This document shows, one piece after another, positions 1 to 6,966 of a DNA stretch of 9,991 nt. This DNA is from Limisphaerales bacterium (lineage in GTDB: Bacteria; Verrucomicrobiota; Verrucomicrobiae; Limisphaerales; UBA11358): assembly GCA_003152145.1 (NCBI GenBank), contig PLZL01000140.1, forward strand, positions 1 through 9,991. The letters are read 5' to 3'. The notes beneath the pieces were generated by a model. That model made no database searches. It was not told the origin of the DNA and worked only from the letters and a program-made list of their open reading frames with translations. How positions within the stretch are numbered: the stretch's first letter is position 1; every line of letters starts with the position of its first letter. Both the position numbers and the translations under genes were made by a program.

Positions 1-119
1 GCTGCACGTTTGGCCTGATCGCATTTGCGATGGTCAAAAAACTCACCAAAGATGTTAAGAACCGGCATAGGCAGATGGAAGACATGAAAAAGCGACTTCC
101 TCCTGCCAAGGATTCCTGA
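1..119 (+). CDS. C-terminal tail of an unidentified protein (5' end outside window)
   Basis: An open frame enters from the left edge (codons in phase with position 3) and ends at TGA 117-119. The visible 38 residues begin with a short hydrophobic stretch (FGLIAFAMV) followed by a strongly charged Lys/Arg-rich tail ending RLPPAKDS. That pattern suits the last membrane helix of a small membrane protein with a cytoplasmic basic tail, but so little is visible that no family can be named. It is the only long open frame at this edge on the plus strand and its composition is protein-like. It could also be chance; confidence is modest. Confidence 0.4.
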   Translation, partial: CTFGLIAFAMVKKLTKDVKNRHRQMEDMKKRLPPAKDS

Positions 120-240
120 GCGCCGCAGCGCAATCAGCCTGAAACTATACCACTACCGAGAACTTTCGAAAAATGGCACAAGATGGGAAAGATTTTTTGG
201 TTGGACAGCGGTTGTCCGGGAGGTGTGATATTGTGTCGGC

Positions 241-456
241 ATGTGCGGGCGATATACGGCGGCAAAGGATTTCAGCGAGCTTATCAAACTGGTCGGTGTC
301 GTCATGGCGCAGGTGCCGTTCTTCGCGCCGCGTTACAACATCGCGCCGACGCAAATGGCGGCGGTGATGGGCGCATTGCGGCTTTCGTGGTGTCACCTAA
401 CACCGAGATTGGATTGGGATTTGGTTGTGTCCGCGATCAAAACGTTGGGGGCGTGA
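241..456 (+). pseudogene. Truncated SRAP (YedK/HMCES-like) gene remnant
   Basis: SRAP proteins are about 200-230 residues long. They use Cys2, freed by removal of Met1, to crosslink covalently to abasic sites in single-stranded DNA and shield them. Here the frame opens with MCGRY, the diagnostic N-terminus with Cys2, and residues 30-38 read PRYNIAPTQ, the conserved motif holding the active-site Asn (N33). Similarity stops near residue 43 (about position 370). The remaining 28 residues look unrelated and the frame closes at 456, so the WGL.P, R-x-E and H-R-M type motifs of the full domain are absent. The core and most of the catalytic pocket are therefore missing and the product should be inactive. 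A GGGAGGTG at 218-225 lies about 15 bases before the ATG, too far to be an ideal ribosome binding site. I read this as a gene whose 3' part was lost by deletion or recombination near 370. Confidence 0.75.
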
Positions 457-482
457 TGCGTGTTGAGTGAGGAGCAGGCGGG

Positions 483-1068
483 TCAGTCGGTTTCGAGGAG
501 GTCGCGGGGCGAGGGTGGTGCCGAGGACGCAGGTGCGTGCCAACGCGTGCTTGAGGATGGCGCGGGTGACGCCGTGCTTGGAATGACGCTGGCGTGAACC
601 CGCAGCCGGGTCGGGCTGGAGCTCGTCATTTCGGTAGCCCATCGGCACAAACACGACGCCGTCGCGTCCGGCTAGGGCGTGCAAATCGGTGTAGGTGGGA
701 TGGAGGTTCAGGAATTTGGCGACGTTGTGCCGGCCATTCTCATCGAGCGGCACCTCGTGGCTGTCCTTGGAAATGGGGATGAGACAGATGTCGCCGATGG
801 CCCCGGCGGGCAGGGTGATGCCGGCGTGGTCTTTGAGCCAGGTGAAGAGGATGCCGCGTTCGGTGCCGGCGCCGCACACGAGCAAATCAATGTTGTGGAC
901 GGCTTCCTCGTAAGCATCCCCGACCTTTTTTGGCCAGATGGGGCAGAGGGCGATGTGGTTGCCGCCGTAGATTTCGGCCATGCGGACAGCGAGGGTGTTG
1001 GCGCTGCGGCCATACCCAAAACCGAGACGGCAAAGGGCTACTGTCCTTGAAAAAAGGTTCGAGCGGCG
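483..1068 (-). pseudogene. SorC-like sugar-binding regulator, truncated and frameshifted remnant
   Basis: On the minus strand the frame from about 1068 reads GFGYGRSANTLAVRMAEIYG, then DLLVCGAGTERG, then LPAGAIGDICLIPISKD, then VVFVPMGYR and ILKHALARTCVLGTTLA. The order resembles the SorC-family effector domain: a GxGxGR-S/T segment, a hydrophobic strand ending in G-G/A, the AvGDIcg motif, and a C-terminal region where downstream repeats of the regulator are usually checked for phosphosugar binding. The N-terminal helix-turn-helix half is missing: an in-frame TAA lies just upstream (about 1069-1071). Near the 3' end, at a run of four G (506-509, plus strand), the frame slips. Removing one base restores LARDLLETD and a TGA at 483-485. 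Without this the frame runs on to 397 with low-complexity Arg/Pro/Leu. Missing N-terminus plus terminal frameshift make it a pseudogene. The SorC assignment is by motif memory only and is moderate. Confidence 0.6.
1047..1060 (+). repeat. 14-bp direct repeat, copy 1 (TTGAAAAAAGGTTC)
   Basis: TTGAAAAAAGGTTC occurs here and again, identically, at 1177-1190, 130 bases apart. Copy 1 sits exactly at the truncated 5' edge of the SorC-like remnant. The repeat could mark a deletion or insertion endpoint. The AT-rich segment between the copies has no recognisable gene. Confidence 0.6.
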
Positions 1069-1176
1069 TTAAAAAGACACACCACTTTTTTCTTTCTGCT
1101 TAATGTCGATGAAATGCTTGTTTTCAAAGTTCCGGTTGTTTCTCAATAATCTCACGCCTCAAAAATTCCGCAAAAA

Positions 1177-1190
1177 TTGAAAAAAGGTTC
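1177..1190 (+). repeat. 14-bp direct repeat, copy 2 (TTGAAAAAAGGTTC)
   Basis: Second identical copy of the repeat at 1047-1060. It lies in the AT-rich gap between the SorC-like and flavin-reductase remnants. No terminal inverted repeats or transposase are seen, so it is not called a mobile element. Confidence 0.6.
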
Positions 1191-1239
1191 AAAAAGGCCT
1201 GCGGGTTAGAATGGCGGTTAGGAGGAGGAGCAGCTGGCT

Positions 1240-1510
1240 TCAGATGCCTTTGCCGACCGAGAACGCCCGACCAACGAAATTGCCGATTCCGTAATAAGCC
1301 TGCCTGTCCGGCACAAACACCAGTGGTTTGACTTTGGTGATTTCAAGCAAGCCGCCCTTTGCCATCACGCTGTCTTCTGCCTTCAAGTCCACACGACCCC
1401 GCCGACGAACTGCGTGTGCAGCCCAAGCTCGATGACCAAGGCCAGCTTGCATTCCACAATCAGGGAGAACTCCTTTATGCACGGTTCCCGGAATTTCAAA
1501 CCGAATTGTC
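1240..1510 (-). pseudogene. Flavin-reductase-family protein, C-terminal remnant with frameshift
   Basis: Two minus-strand frames join into one recognisable protein tail. The first reads CIKEFSLIVECKLALVIELG and then LHTQFVGGVV. The second continues DLKAEDSVMAKGG, then PLVFVPDRQAYYGIGNFVG and RAFSVGKGI before TGA at 1240-1242. The pattern I/L-x-E-F-x-L-x-x-E-C, LHT-x-FVG, and PLVF-x-P-x-R-x-YY-x-G-x-x-V-G-x-A-FS-x-G-K is that of FMN-binding flavin reductase-like (PF01613-type) proteins. The two frames meet at CACAC 1390-1394 (GTGTG on the minus strand); removing one dinucleotide restores FVGGVVDLKAED. The FMN-binding N-terminal half is missing: only about 90 of some 180-200 residues remain before similarity fades just short of the mnmG stop. 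The state is non-functional unless an unseen mechanism corrects it. Confidence 0.75.
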
Positions 1511-1542
1511 CGCAAATCAGACAAGGCGGGCAGAAAAAAATC

Positions 1543-3498
1543 TTACTCTTCGAGTTCTGCTCCACAGACGCCATCGGTTTTTGTTTCTGTTGCAGGATTT
1601 CCCCCCCCATTCGCGCCCCAACGCTTCAGGCAAACCATGAGGATGCTAATGTCTGCAGGTGAAACGCCGGATATGCGGGCAGCCTGGCCGATGGTGCCCG
1701 GCCGAATCTTGCAAAGCTTTTGCCGCGCTTCAAGCCGGAGACTGGGAACGGCTGAAAAGTCAAAGGCATCAGGAATTCTTTTATCTTCCAAGGTCTTGAA
1801 TTTCTCCACCTCGAATTCCTGACGCTCAATGTAACCGGCGTATTTGACGGTGATTTCGACTTGCTGAATAATCTCGTCAGACAAATTATCATTTCGATTT
1901 GGCAAATCCTTGTAAACTTTTTCGGGGCGCGAAAGAATCTTGGCCAAAGTGTTAGACATGTAATAGGTTTTGTATAAACGACTTATCTCTTTGTTAATAG
2001 ACTCTTCTTTTGCTCGAACTTGTTTGTAGTTACGATCTGGCAGAAGGCCGATTTCATAACCAGTTTCAGAAAGACGCAGGTCGGCATTATCTTGGCGGAG
2101 CAAGAGGCGGTATTCGGCCCGAGACGTGAACATCCGGTAAGGTTCGATCGTTCCCTTGGTAACCAAATCATCAATCAAAACGCCAATGTATGCTTGGTCA
2201 CGCCGAAGGATAATGGAATCGAGGCCTTTGACACGGCGGCCTGCATTGATTCCTGCCATAAGTCCCTGCGCTGCAGCTTCCTCATATCCAGATGTGCCAT
2301 TGATTTGACCGGCCAGAAAGAGATTCCGACAAACTTTTGTTTCGAGTGAAGGATGAAGTTGGGTCGGAAAGGCAAAGTCATATTCGACCGCATAGGCAGG
2401 ACGCATGATCTCCGCATTCTCACATCCGATTATTGTGCGAATGAGTTCTACTTGGACATCAAACGGCAGGCTGGTGGAGAAGCCGTTCACATAAAACTCA
2501 TCGGTTTCGATTCCTTCCGGCTCTAAAAAGATTTGATGACGCTCTTTTTGTGGAAATTTGACGATTTTATCTTCGATTGACGGACAATAGCGGGGGCCAA
2601 TACCCTCAATTATTCCAGCATAAAGAGGTGATTTATGAAGATTTTTACGAATTATTTTAGCCGTTTCTGTTGTTGTAAATGTTATAAAACAAGGCAGTTG
2701 TCCATTAATCCTACCGAGAATAGATCCGGGTGGGTATTCATCGTCTAATTGGTCATGTCTTGTCAGCTTGGTGCACGAATGTTCCACGTGGAACAAATCG
2801 TCCTTCCAGAACGAAAAATAGGGAATCGGATTGTCGCCTGATTGGATTTCGGTTTTTGAAAAATCAATTGACCGGCGTAATAGGCGCGGTGGAGTGCCTG
2901 TTTTTAATCGTCCAAGCTCTAGTCCAATTTCCTTAAGTGACAACGAAAGTCCAATCGCGGCGACATCGCCGGCACGACCTCCGGATTGCTGGTTTGAGCC
3001 GACATGCATCAAGCCTCGCAGGAATGTCCCAGTTGTGATGATTACGGCTTTGGCGATGTATTGGACATCCATCGTTGTTTCCACCCCGAAGGCCAATCCG
3101 TCCTTGTGCAGAATCTTGGACGATTGCCCCTGTTTGACATCCAAGTTGGGTTCCGACTCGCAAACCCATTTCATTCTGAATTGATATGCCTTCTTGTCGC
3201 ATTGTGCCCGCGGAGCCCACACCGCCGGTCCCTTTTTTGCATTCAACATTCGGAATTGCAATCCGGCCAAGTCTGTGGCTTTACCCATCTCTCCGCCCAA
3301 GGCATCAATCTCACGCGCCAGATGTCCCTTGGCAAGTCCCCCGATGGCTGGATTGCAGGACATCTGGCCGATGGAATCGGCGTTCATGGTAAGCAGCAAG
3401 GTTTGACAGCCCATTCGAGCTGCTGCCAAGGCTGCCTCAATTCCCGCGTGACCGGCTCCAACTACAATGACATCGTAATGTTTTGGATAAACGAACAT
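1543..3498 (-). CDS. mnmG: tRNA uridine-5-carboxymethylaminomethyl modification enzyme MnmG (GidA)
   Basis: MnmG is an FAD enzyme that works with the GTPase MnmE in the cytoplasm. The pair installs (carboxymethyl)aminomethyl groups at C5 of wobble U34 in several tRNAs, using methylene-tetrahydrofolate. The 651-residue product starts [19 protein letters not shown], with the FAD dinucleotide-binding motif GAGHAG at 14-19. It has the conserved Cys48 in MSCNPAIGGLAKGH, the RLKTGTPPR block near 197-205, Cys305 in GPRYCPSIEDK, and the GYEEAAAQGLMAGINA and EPYRMFTSRAEYRLLLRQDN blocks. The C-terminal helical MnmE-binding domain ends with SGVSPADISILMV. E. coli MnmG is 629 residues. The extra length comes mainly from about 30 residues inserted near 231-265 (between YFSF and LPCFIT) and a low-complexity tail of about 20 residues that crosses a G8 tract. 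The start overlaps the pgi stop as TAATG, so translation is probably coupled. Base composition is AT-richer than the genes to the right. Confidence 0.97.
   Translation of the reverse strand: MFVYPKHYDVIVVGAGHAGIEAALAAARMGCQTLLLTMNADSIGQMSCNPAIGGLAKGHLAREIDALGGEMGKATDLAGLQFRMLNAKKGPAVWAPRAQCDKKAYQFRMKWVCESEPNLDVKQGQSSKILHKDGLAFGVETTMDVQYIAKAVIITTGTFLRGLMHVGSNQQSGGRAGDVAAIGLSLSLKEIGLELGRLKTGTPPRLLRRSIDFSKTEIQSGDNPIPYFSFWKDDLFHVEHSCTKLTRHDQLDDEYPPGSILGRINGQLPCFITFTTTETAKIIRKNLHKSPLYAGIIEGIGPRYCPSIEDKIVKFPQKERHQIFLEPEGIETDEFYVNGFSTSLPFDVQVELIRTIIGCENAEIMRPAYAVEYDFAFPTQLHPSLETKVCRNLFLAGQINGTSGYEEAAAQGLMAGINAGRRVKGLDSIILRRDQAYIGVLIDDLVTKGTIEPYRMFTSRAEYRLLLRQDNADLRLSETGYEIGLLPDRNYKQVRAKEESINKEISRLYKTYYMSNTLAKILSRPEKVYKDLPNRNDNLSDEIIQQVEITVKYAGYIERQEFEVEKFKTLEDKRIPDAFDFSAVPSLRLEARQKLCKIRPGTIGQAARISGVSPADISILMVCLKRWGANGGGNPATETKTDGVCGAELEE
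2780..2795. other. parS-like 16-bp palindrome (ParB-binding centromere site) inside mnmG
   Basis: TGTTCCACGTGGAACA is a perfect inverted repeat with its centre between 2787 and 2788. Its core GTTCCACGTGGAAC matches the form of chromosomal parS sites bound by ParB (consensus about TGTTNCACGTGNAACA; the GTTCCACGTGGAAC form is known in Pseudomonas). It is encoded in frame as Phe-His-Val-Glu-His (residues 236-240 of MnmG), within a segment absent from E. coli MnmG. parS sites cluster near origins, and mnmG commonly neighbours rsmG-parA-parB. Binding is inferred, not shown. Confidence 0.7.
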
Positions 3499-5099
3499 TA
3501 AAATCGATTCATAACATACTTGCTATTTAATATTCTACTGTCAAACGACTTGTAAGTTTCAATCTCTTGGTTAGTAGACAAGTGTTCACAGATTTTAAAG
3601 ACGTGTTCGCTATCTTCGCTTCTGTCTATGCCGTTGGCAATTTCTTCAACTGTGAAAGCCTTCCCGGACTGTTTGGAAAGAAATTCTTGGATCTGACATT
3701 GAATTTGAATGACCTTGCCTGCGGCTTCCTTGCCAGCTTCCACTCCTGGCTGGTGATGGGCATTGATGTTGATGAGAGAGGCATAAAACCCTACAGCCCG
3801 CTCGAAAAGGGCAATCAAGATTCCGACGACAAATGGTGAAACTTCATTTACGGTGATGGTGACTGATTCCCGGCCTTTTTCGGCCAAAGCCTGCCGGGTT
3901 CCCAAATAAAATCCATGCAGATAATCTCCACTGCTCACCCTAGGCTCAACCATCAAGCTTTGGCCACTCCCATCTTTCAGGACTTCAATGAAGGTAACAA
4001 AAAAATTATTCAGCCCGTCTCGCAATTGCTGAACGTAAGAGTGCTGGTCCGTTGCCCCCTTGTTCCCAAGAACAACAATCCCTTGATTAACGACTCTTCT
4101 ATCCAAGTCATGTTCTTTTCCAAGTGATTCCATAACCAACTGTTGGAGATACTTTGAAAACAGCTCTAATCGGTCTTTGTAAGGCAAAATCACCATGTTT
4201 TTAGCTCCTTTACCGTTACCGGATACAAACAATGCCAGTGAAAGCAATGAAGCTGGATTCACTTTAACGTTTTTAATTCGAGTTTGCTTATCACATTCAC
4301 AAGCACCTAATAATAAATTTGTTATATCAATTCCTTGCAGCGCCGCCGGAAGCAATCCCACTGCCGAAAGCACGCTTGTTCGGCCACCAATCCAATCCCA
4401 CATTGGAAAGCGGGTGATCCATTCATTGGCAACCGCACGTTTGTCGAGTTCGCTTCCCTGCGTGGTAGTGGCTACGGCGTGCTGGCCAAAATCAAGCCCA
4501 GTATGCCTGAACGCATCTTCAGCGACCAACATTCCATTGCGCGTCTCTTTTGTGCTGCCAGATTTGGAAATAACAATGCAGAGTGTTCGATTCAAGTCCG
4601 AGCCGATGGTCATCAGAACGCGATCCATGCCATCCGGGTCCGTGTTGTCGAAGAAGAACGGTTTCAGTCTGTCGGTTTTGGGATTGCCCAAGGCGTGTGC
4701 GACAAATTGCGGGCCCAATGCCGATCCGCCGATTCCAATCAAAAGATAGTTTTTGAAAGCTCCCCCTGCACCGTGGATTTCGCCGGTATGGATTTTTGTG
4801 GCAAAGTCCTTTATTCGGACAACGGTTTCTTCTATTTCGCGGCGGATTTCCGGCGTTGGTGCAAGCAAGGGGTTCCGCAACCAATAATGGCCCACCATGC
4901 GGTTTTCATCGGGATTGGCAATGGCTCCAGCTTCCAGCGCAGCCATGTCAGCGAACGCCTTCTGCATTCGCGGTTCCATCTTGGCAAAGAACGTGTCGTC
5001 CACGTTCATCCGGCTTAAATCCACGGCCAGAGCGAGTGTGGAAAACTCGGTGTAATATTTTTGAAACCGTTCCCACCATTCCTGTTTCGAGTAATTCAT
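3498..5099 (-). CDS. pgi: Glucose-6-phosphate isomerase (cyanobacterial/plastid-like type)
   Basis: Pgi interconverts glucose-6-phosphate and fructose-6-phosphate in glycolysis and gluconeogenesis. From ATG 5099 the product is 533 residues, near the 549 of E. coli Pgi. It has two SIS sugar-isomerase domains: the phosphate-binding GIGGSALGP (122-130) and [11 protein letters not shown] (179-189), the PGI signature [19 protein letters not shown] (235-253), MESLGK (323-328), the catalytic-region [12 protein letters not shown] with His353, and the PGVEAGK lysine (Lys457). Where E. coli has GEPG with its catalytic Glu355, this protein has GNKG, as I recall for cyanobacterial/plastid forms. The C-terminus (about 478-533) adds a short helical extension. 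An in-frame GTG at 5156 would add 19 residues (LFSCLDSSS...), which look unlike Pgi, and neither start has a good ribosome binding site, so ATG 5099 is preferred. The stop overlaps the mnmG ATG. Confidence 0.96.
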   Translation of the reverse strand: MNYSKQEWWERFQKYYTEFSTLALAVDLSRMNVDDTFFAKMEPRMQKAFADMAALEAGAIANPDENRMVGHYWLRNPLLAPTPEIRREIEETVVRIKDFATKIHTGEIHGAGGAFKNYLLIGIGGSALGPQFVAHALGNPKTDRLKPFFFDNTDPDGMDRVLMTIGSDLNRTLCIVISKSGSTKETRNGMLVAEDAFRHTGLDFGQHAVATTTQGSELDKRAVANEWITRFPMWDWIGGRTSVLSAVGLLPAALQGIDITNLLLGACECDKQTRIKNVKVNPASLLSLALFVSGNGKGAKNMVILPYKDRLELFSKYLQQLVMESLGKEHDLDRRVVNQGIVVLGNKGATDQHSYVQQLRDGLNNFFVTFIEVLKDGSGQSLMVEPRVSSGDYLHGFYLGTRQALAEKGRESVTITVNEVSPFVVGILIALFERAVGFYASLININAHHQPGVEAGKEAAGKVIQIQCQIQEFLSKQSGKAFTVEEIANGIDRSEDSEHVFKICEHLSTNQEIETYKSFDSRILNSKYVMNRF

Positions 5100-5146
5100 A
5101 AATTCAAAAACGCTGTCGGATAAACGCGACGACGAGTCAAGGCAAG

Positions 5147-5174
5147 AAAATAGCACAACGGATTTTGACTACAA
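5147..5174 (-). promoter_or_regulatory. Possible sigma70-type promoter for pgi-mnmG
   Basis: On the minus strand TTGTAG (5174-5169) and TATTTT (5152-5147) are separated by 16 bases in the 132-base gap upstream of pgi. Transcription would then begin near 5140, downstream of the GTG 5156 alternative, which favours the ATG 5099 start. The match is only fair and AT-rich sequence makes chance matches likely. Confidence 0.2.
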
Positions 5175-5231
5175 AGGCACAAAATCACGGGGGATGAAAT
5201 TATTGAAGCCCCGGTTGGATGTTGTGACAGA

Positions 5232-6962
5232 TTACTTTAGGGGCAACAAAGCGCGAATGCTTGTTCCGCGTCCGATTTGGGATTTGATGCGAACGCTGCC
5301 ACGGTGCGTTTCAATGATACGGCTGACGATGGCCAGGCCAAGCCCGGTGCCCTTGGCTTTCGTCGTGCTCAAGACCGCCGTGAACGCACGCTGCTGCAAT
5401 TCCTCGCTCATGCCCTTGCCGGTGTCCTTGAATTCCACCGCCACATGCGTCGGCCTTTCGTTCGCGCGCGGTTGATGAACGGCACGGGAGCTGATTGTCA
5501 GTGTGCCGCCGTCCGGCATCGCCTCGGCGGCGTTGAGAATCAAATTCAAAAAAGCCTGCTCCAGTTGCGGCGCATCGCCCATCACGGACGGCAAATCCGG
5601 CTGTAATTCGCGGACCAGCCGGATGTTCTGGTTCGCCAGCTTGTGACGCACCAGCAATCCGAGTTCGTCAATCAGTTCGTTCAATTTCACCGGCGCAAGT
5701 TCCGGCTCCGTTGTGCGCGCGAAGGCGAGAATTTGCTCCACTATTTTGTTCAGGTGCTCGATTTTTGAGTCAATGATCCGGGCATCCTTCGCGCGCGGGT
5801 CGCCGTCGGGAAATTTCAAATCCAGCGAGTGATACAACAGCTTCATCACCGTGAGCGGATTGCGGATTTCGTGCGCGACCTCGGCGGCAAGCAGGCCGAG
5901 CGCGGAAAGTTTTTCATTCTGCCGCAACTGTTCCTCCACATCCACGACGCGTTCGTAAAGCCGCGCCTTTTCAATCGCTATCGCGGACAATTCCGCCAGC
6001 GCGCCCAGGATGCGGATTTCCTCATTGGAAAAATTGTAAAGCCGCCCGGTATAAACATTCAACGTGCCGATGACCTGGCCGGCGAAAAGCAACGGCACGC
6101 TCAACAGGGAAATCAATCCTTCGCGCCGCGCCAGTTCGACGTTTTGATAACGGCTGGATGTCTGGACGTTTCCCACCTGCATCGGCTTTTTGCGGCGCAC
6201 CACGACGCCGAGCACGCTTTCTGCGACGCTCAACCGCGGTTTTTTCAGATAGGCCTCGCCCGCGCCGTGGCTGGCGCGCAAATCGAGCCACTCGCGGCTT
6301 TCATCCAGCATCATCAACGAGCACATGTGCGCGCGCATGAGCACGCACGCCTCGCGCGTAATGGCGCGCAACGCCTCGTCCAGATTCAAGGTCGAATTGA
6401 TGGTGCGGCTCACGCTGGCCAGCGACTCGAACAGTCCCGCCTTAAGCCGCAACTGTTCGTAAAGCCACGTGTTGTGAATCACCTTTGCCGCCTGCACCGC
6501 CAGTTCCTGAAGCAATTCCTGATCGTCCGCGCTGAACGCCTCCATCCGGTCTGAATCCATGTTCAGCACGCCGCGAATTTCGCCGCCGACTTCGAGCGGC
6601 ACGGCCAGTTCCGATTGCACGCCGCGCCGCGCCGCGACGTAGCGCGGGTCTTGCCTCACGTTGCCCACGCGCGCGGGCTTGCCGGTGCGCACGACCCAGC
6701 CGGTGATGCCTTCGCCGACGCGCAACTTCAGCTTTGTTGCCGCGGACGGCAGGTTTTGCGACGCGTGAATCTCCAAAAGACCCGTCGTGGGATTGATGAG
6801 GACGACCGAGCCGGATGACGCCCCCATGAGCCGGACCGCCTCGCTCACAATCAACTGCAACGCCTCCTGCGGTTCCAGCGTCGAGTGGATGACGTTGCCC
6901 ACCTGATAGAGCAACTTCAATCGCTCGTGGCGCGAAGCCAGTTTTGAAAGGTCGTCGTTCAT
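5232..6962 (-). CDS. Soluble GAF-GAF sensor histidine kinase
   Basis: This is a two-component sensor kinase with no membrane segment, so it is cytoplasmic. From ATG 6962 it has 576 residues. Two tandem GAF domains (about 20-165 and 180-332) each carry a recognisable core (SGSVVLINPTTGLLEIHAS; VPLEVGGEIRGVLNMDS in the first, VPLLFAGQVIGTLNVYTGR in the second). A short coiled-coil linker leads to a HisKA domain with the phospho-acceptor His364 in AAEVAHEIRNPL. The HATPase domain shows the N box NLILNAAEAM (Asn477), the G1 box DTGKGM, a diverged F box, and the G2 box GTGLGLAI. The catalytic apparatus is complete. Closest in style to NtrB/AtoS-like kinases. GGTGA at 6971-6967, overlapping the stop of the permease gene, sits 4 bases before ATG 6962; the alternative GTG 6977 would overlap the upstream gene. 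The ligand for the GAF domains and the partner regulator are unknown: no response regulator is in the window. Confidence 0.93.
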   Translation of the reverse strand: MNDDLSKLASRHERLKLLYQVGNVIHSTLEPQEALQLIVSEAVRLMGASSGSVVLINPTTGLLEIHASQNLPSAATKLKLRVGEGITGWVVRTGKPARVGNVRQDPRYVAARRGVQSELAVPLEVGGEIRGVLNMDSDRMEAFSADDQELLQELAVQAAKVIHNTWLYEQLRLKAGLFESLASVSRTINSTLNLDEALRAITREACVLMRAHMCSLMMLDESREWLDLRASHGAGEAYLKKPRLSVAESVLGVVVRRKKPMQVGNVQTSSRYQNVELARREGLISLLSVPLLFAGQVIGTLNVYTGRLYNFSNEEIRILGALAELSAIAIEKARLYERVVDVEEQLRQNEKLSALGLLAAEVAHEIRNPLTVMKLLYHSLDLKFPDGDPRAKDARIIDSKIEHLNKIVEQILAFARTTEPELAPVKLNELIDELGLLVRHKLANQNIRLVRELQPDLPSVMGDAPQLEQAFLNLILNAAEAMPDGGTLTISSRAVHQPRANERPTHVAVEFKDTGKGMSEELQQRAFTAVLSTTKAKGTGLGLAIVSRIIETHRGSVRIKSQIGRGTSIRALLPLK

Positions 6963-6966
6963 AATT

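Noticed and set aside
679..1050. Plus-strand open frame of 123 codons
   Set aside because: Antisense to the SorC-like remnant, whose minus-strand motifs are far more protein-like.
1061..1176. Possible miniature mobile element between the 14-bp direct repeats
   Set aside because: No terminal inverted repeats, no coding content and an unusually long putative duplication; direct repeat recorded only.
4335..5018. Plus-strand open frame opposite pgi
   Set aside because: Pgi is complete with all motifs on the other strand; this frame has no supporting evidence.
5180..5210. Possible terminator after the kinase (GGGG...CCCC on the minus strand)
   Set aside because: Only about five pairs with a wide loop and no T-run; too weak to call.
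5829..6554. Plus-strand open frame of about 241 codons
   Set aside because: Antisense to the histidine kinase GAF region; low-complexity basic product without motifs.
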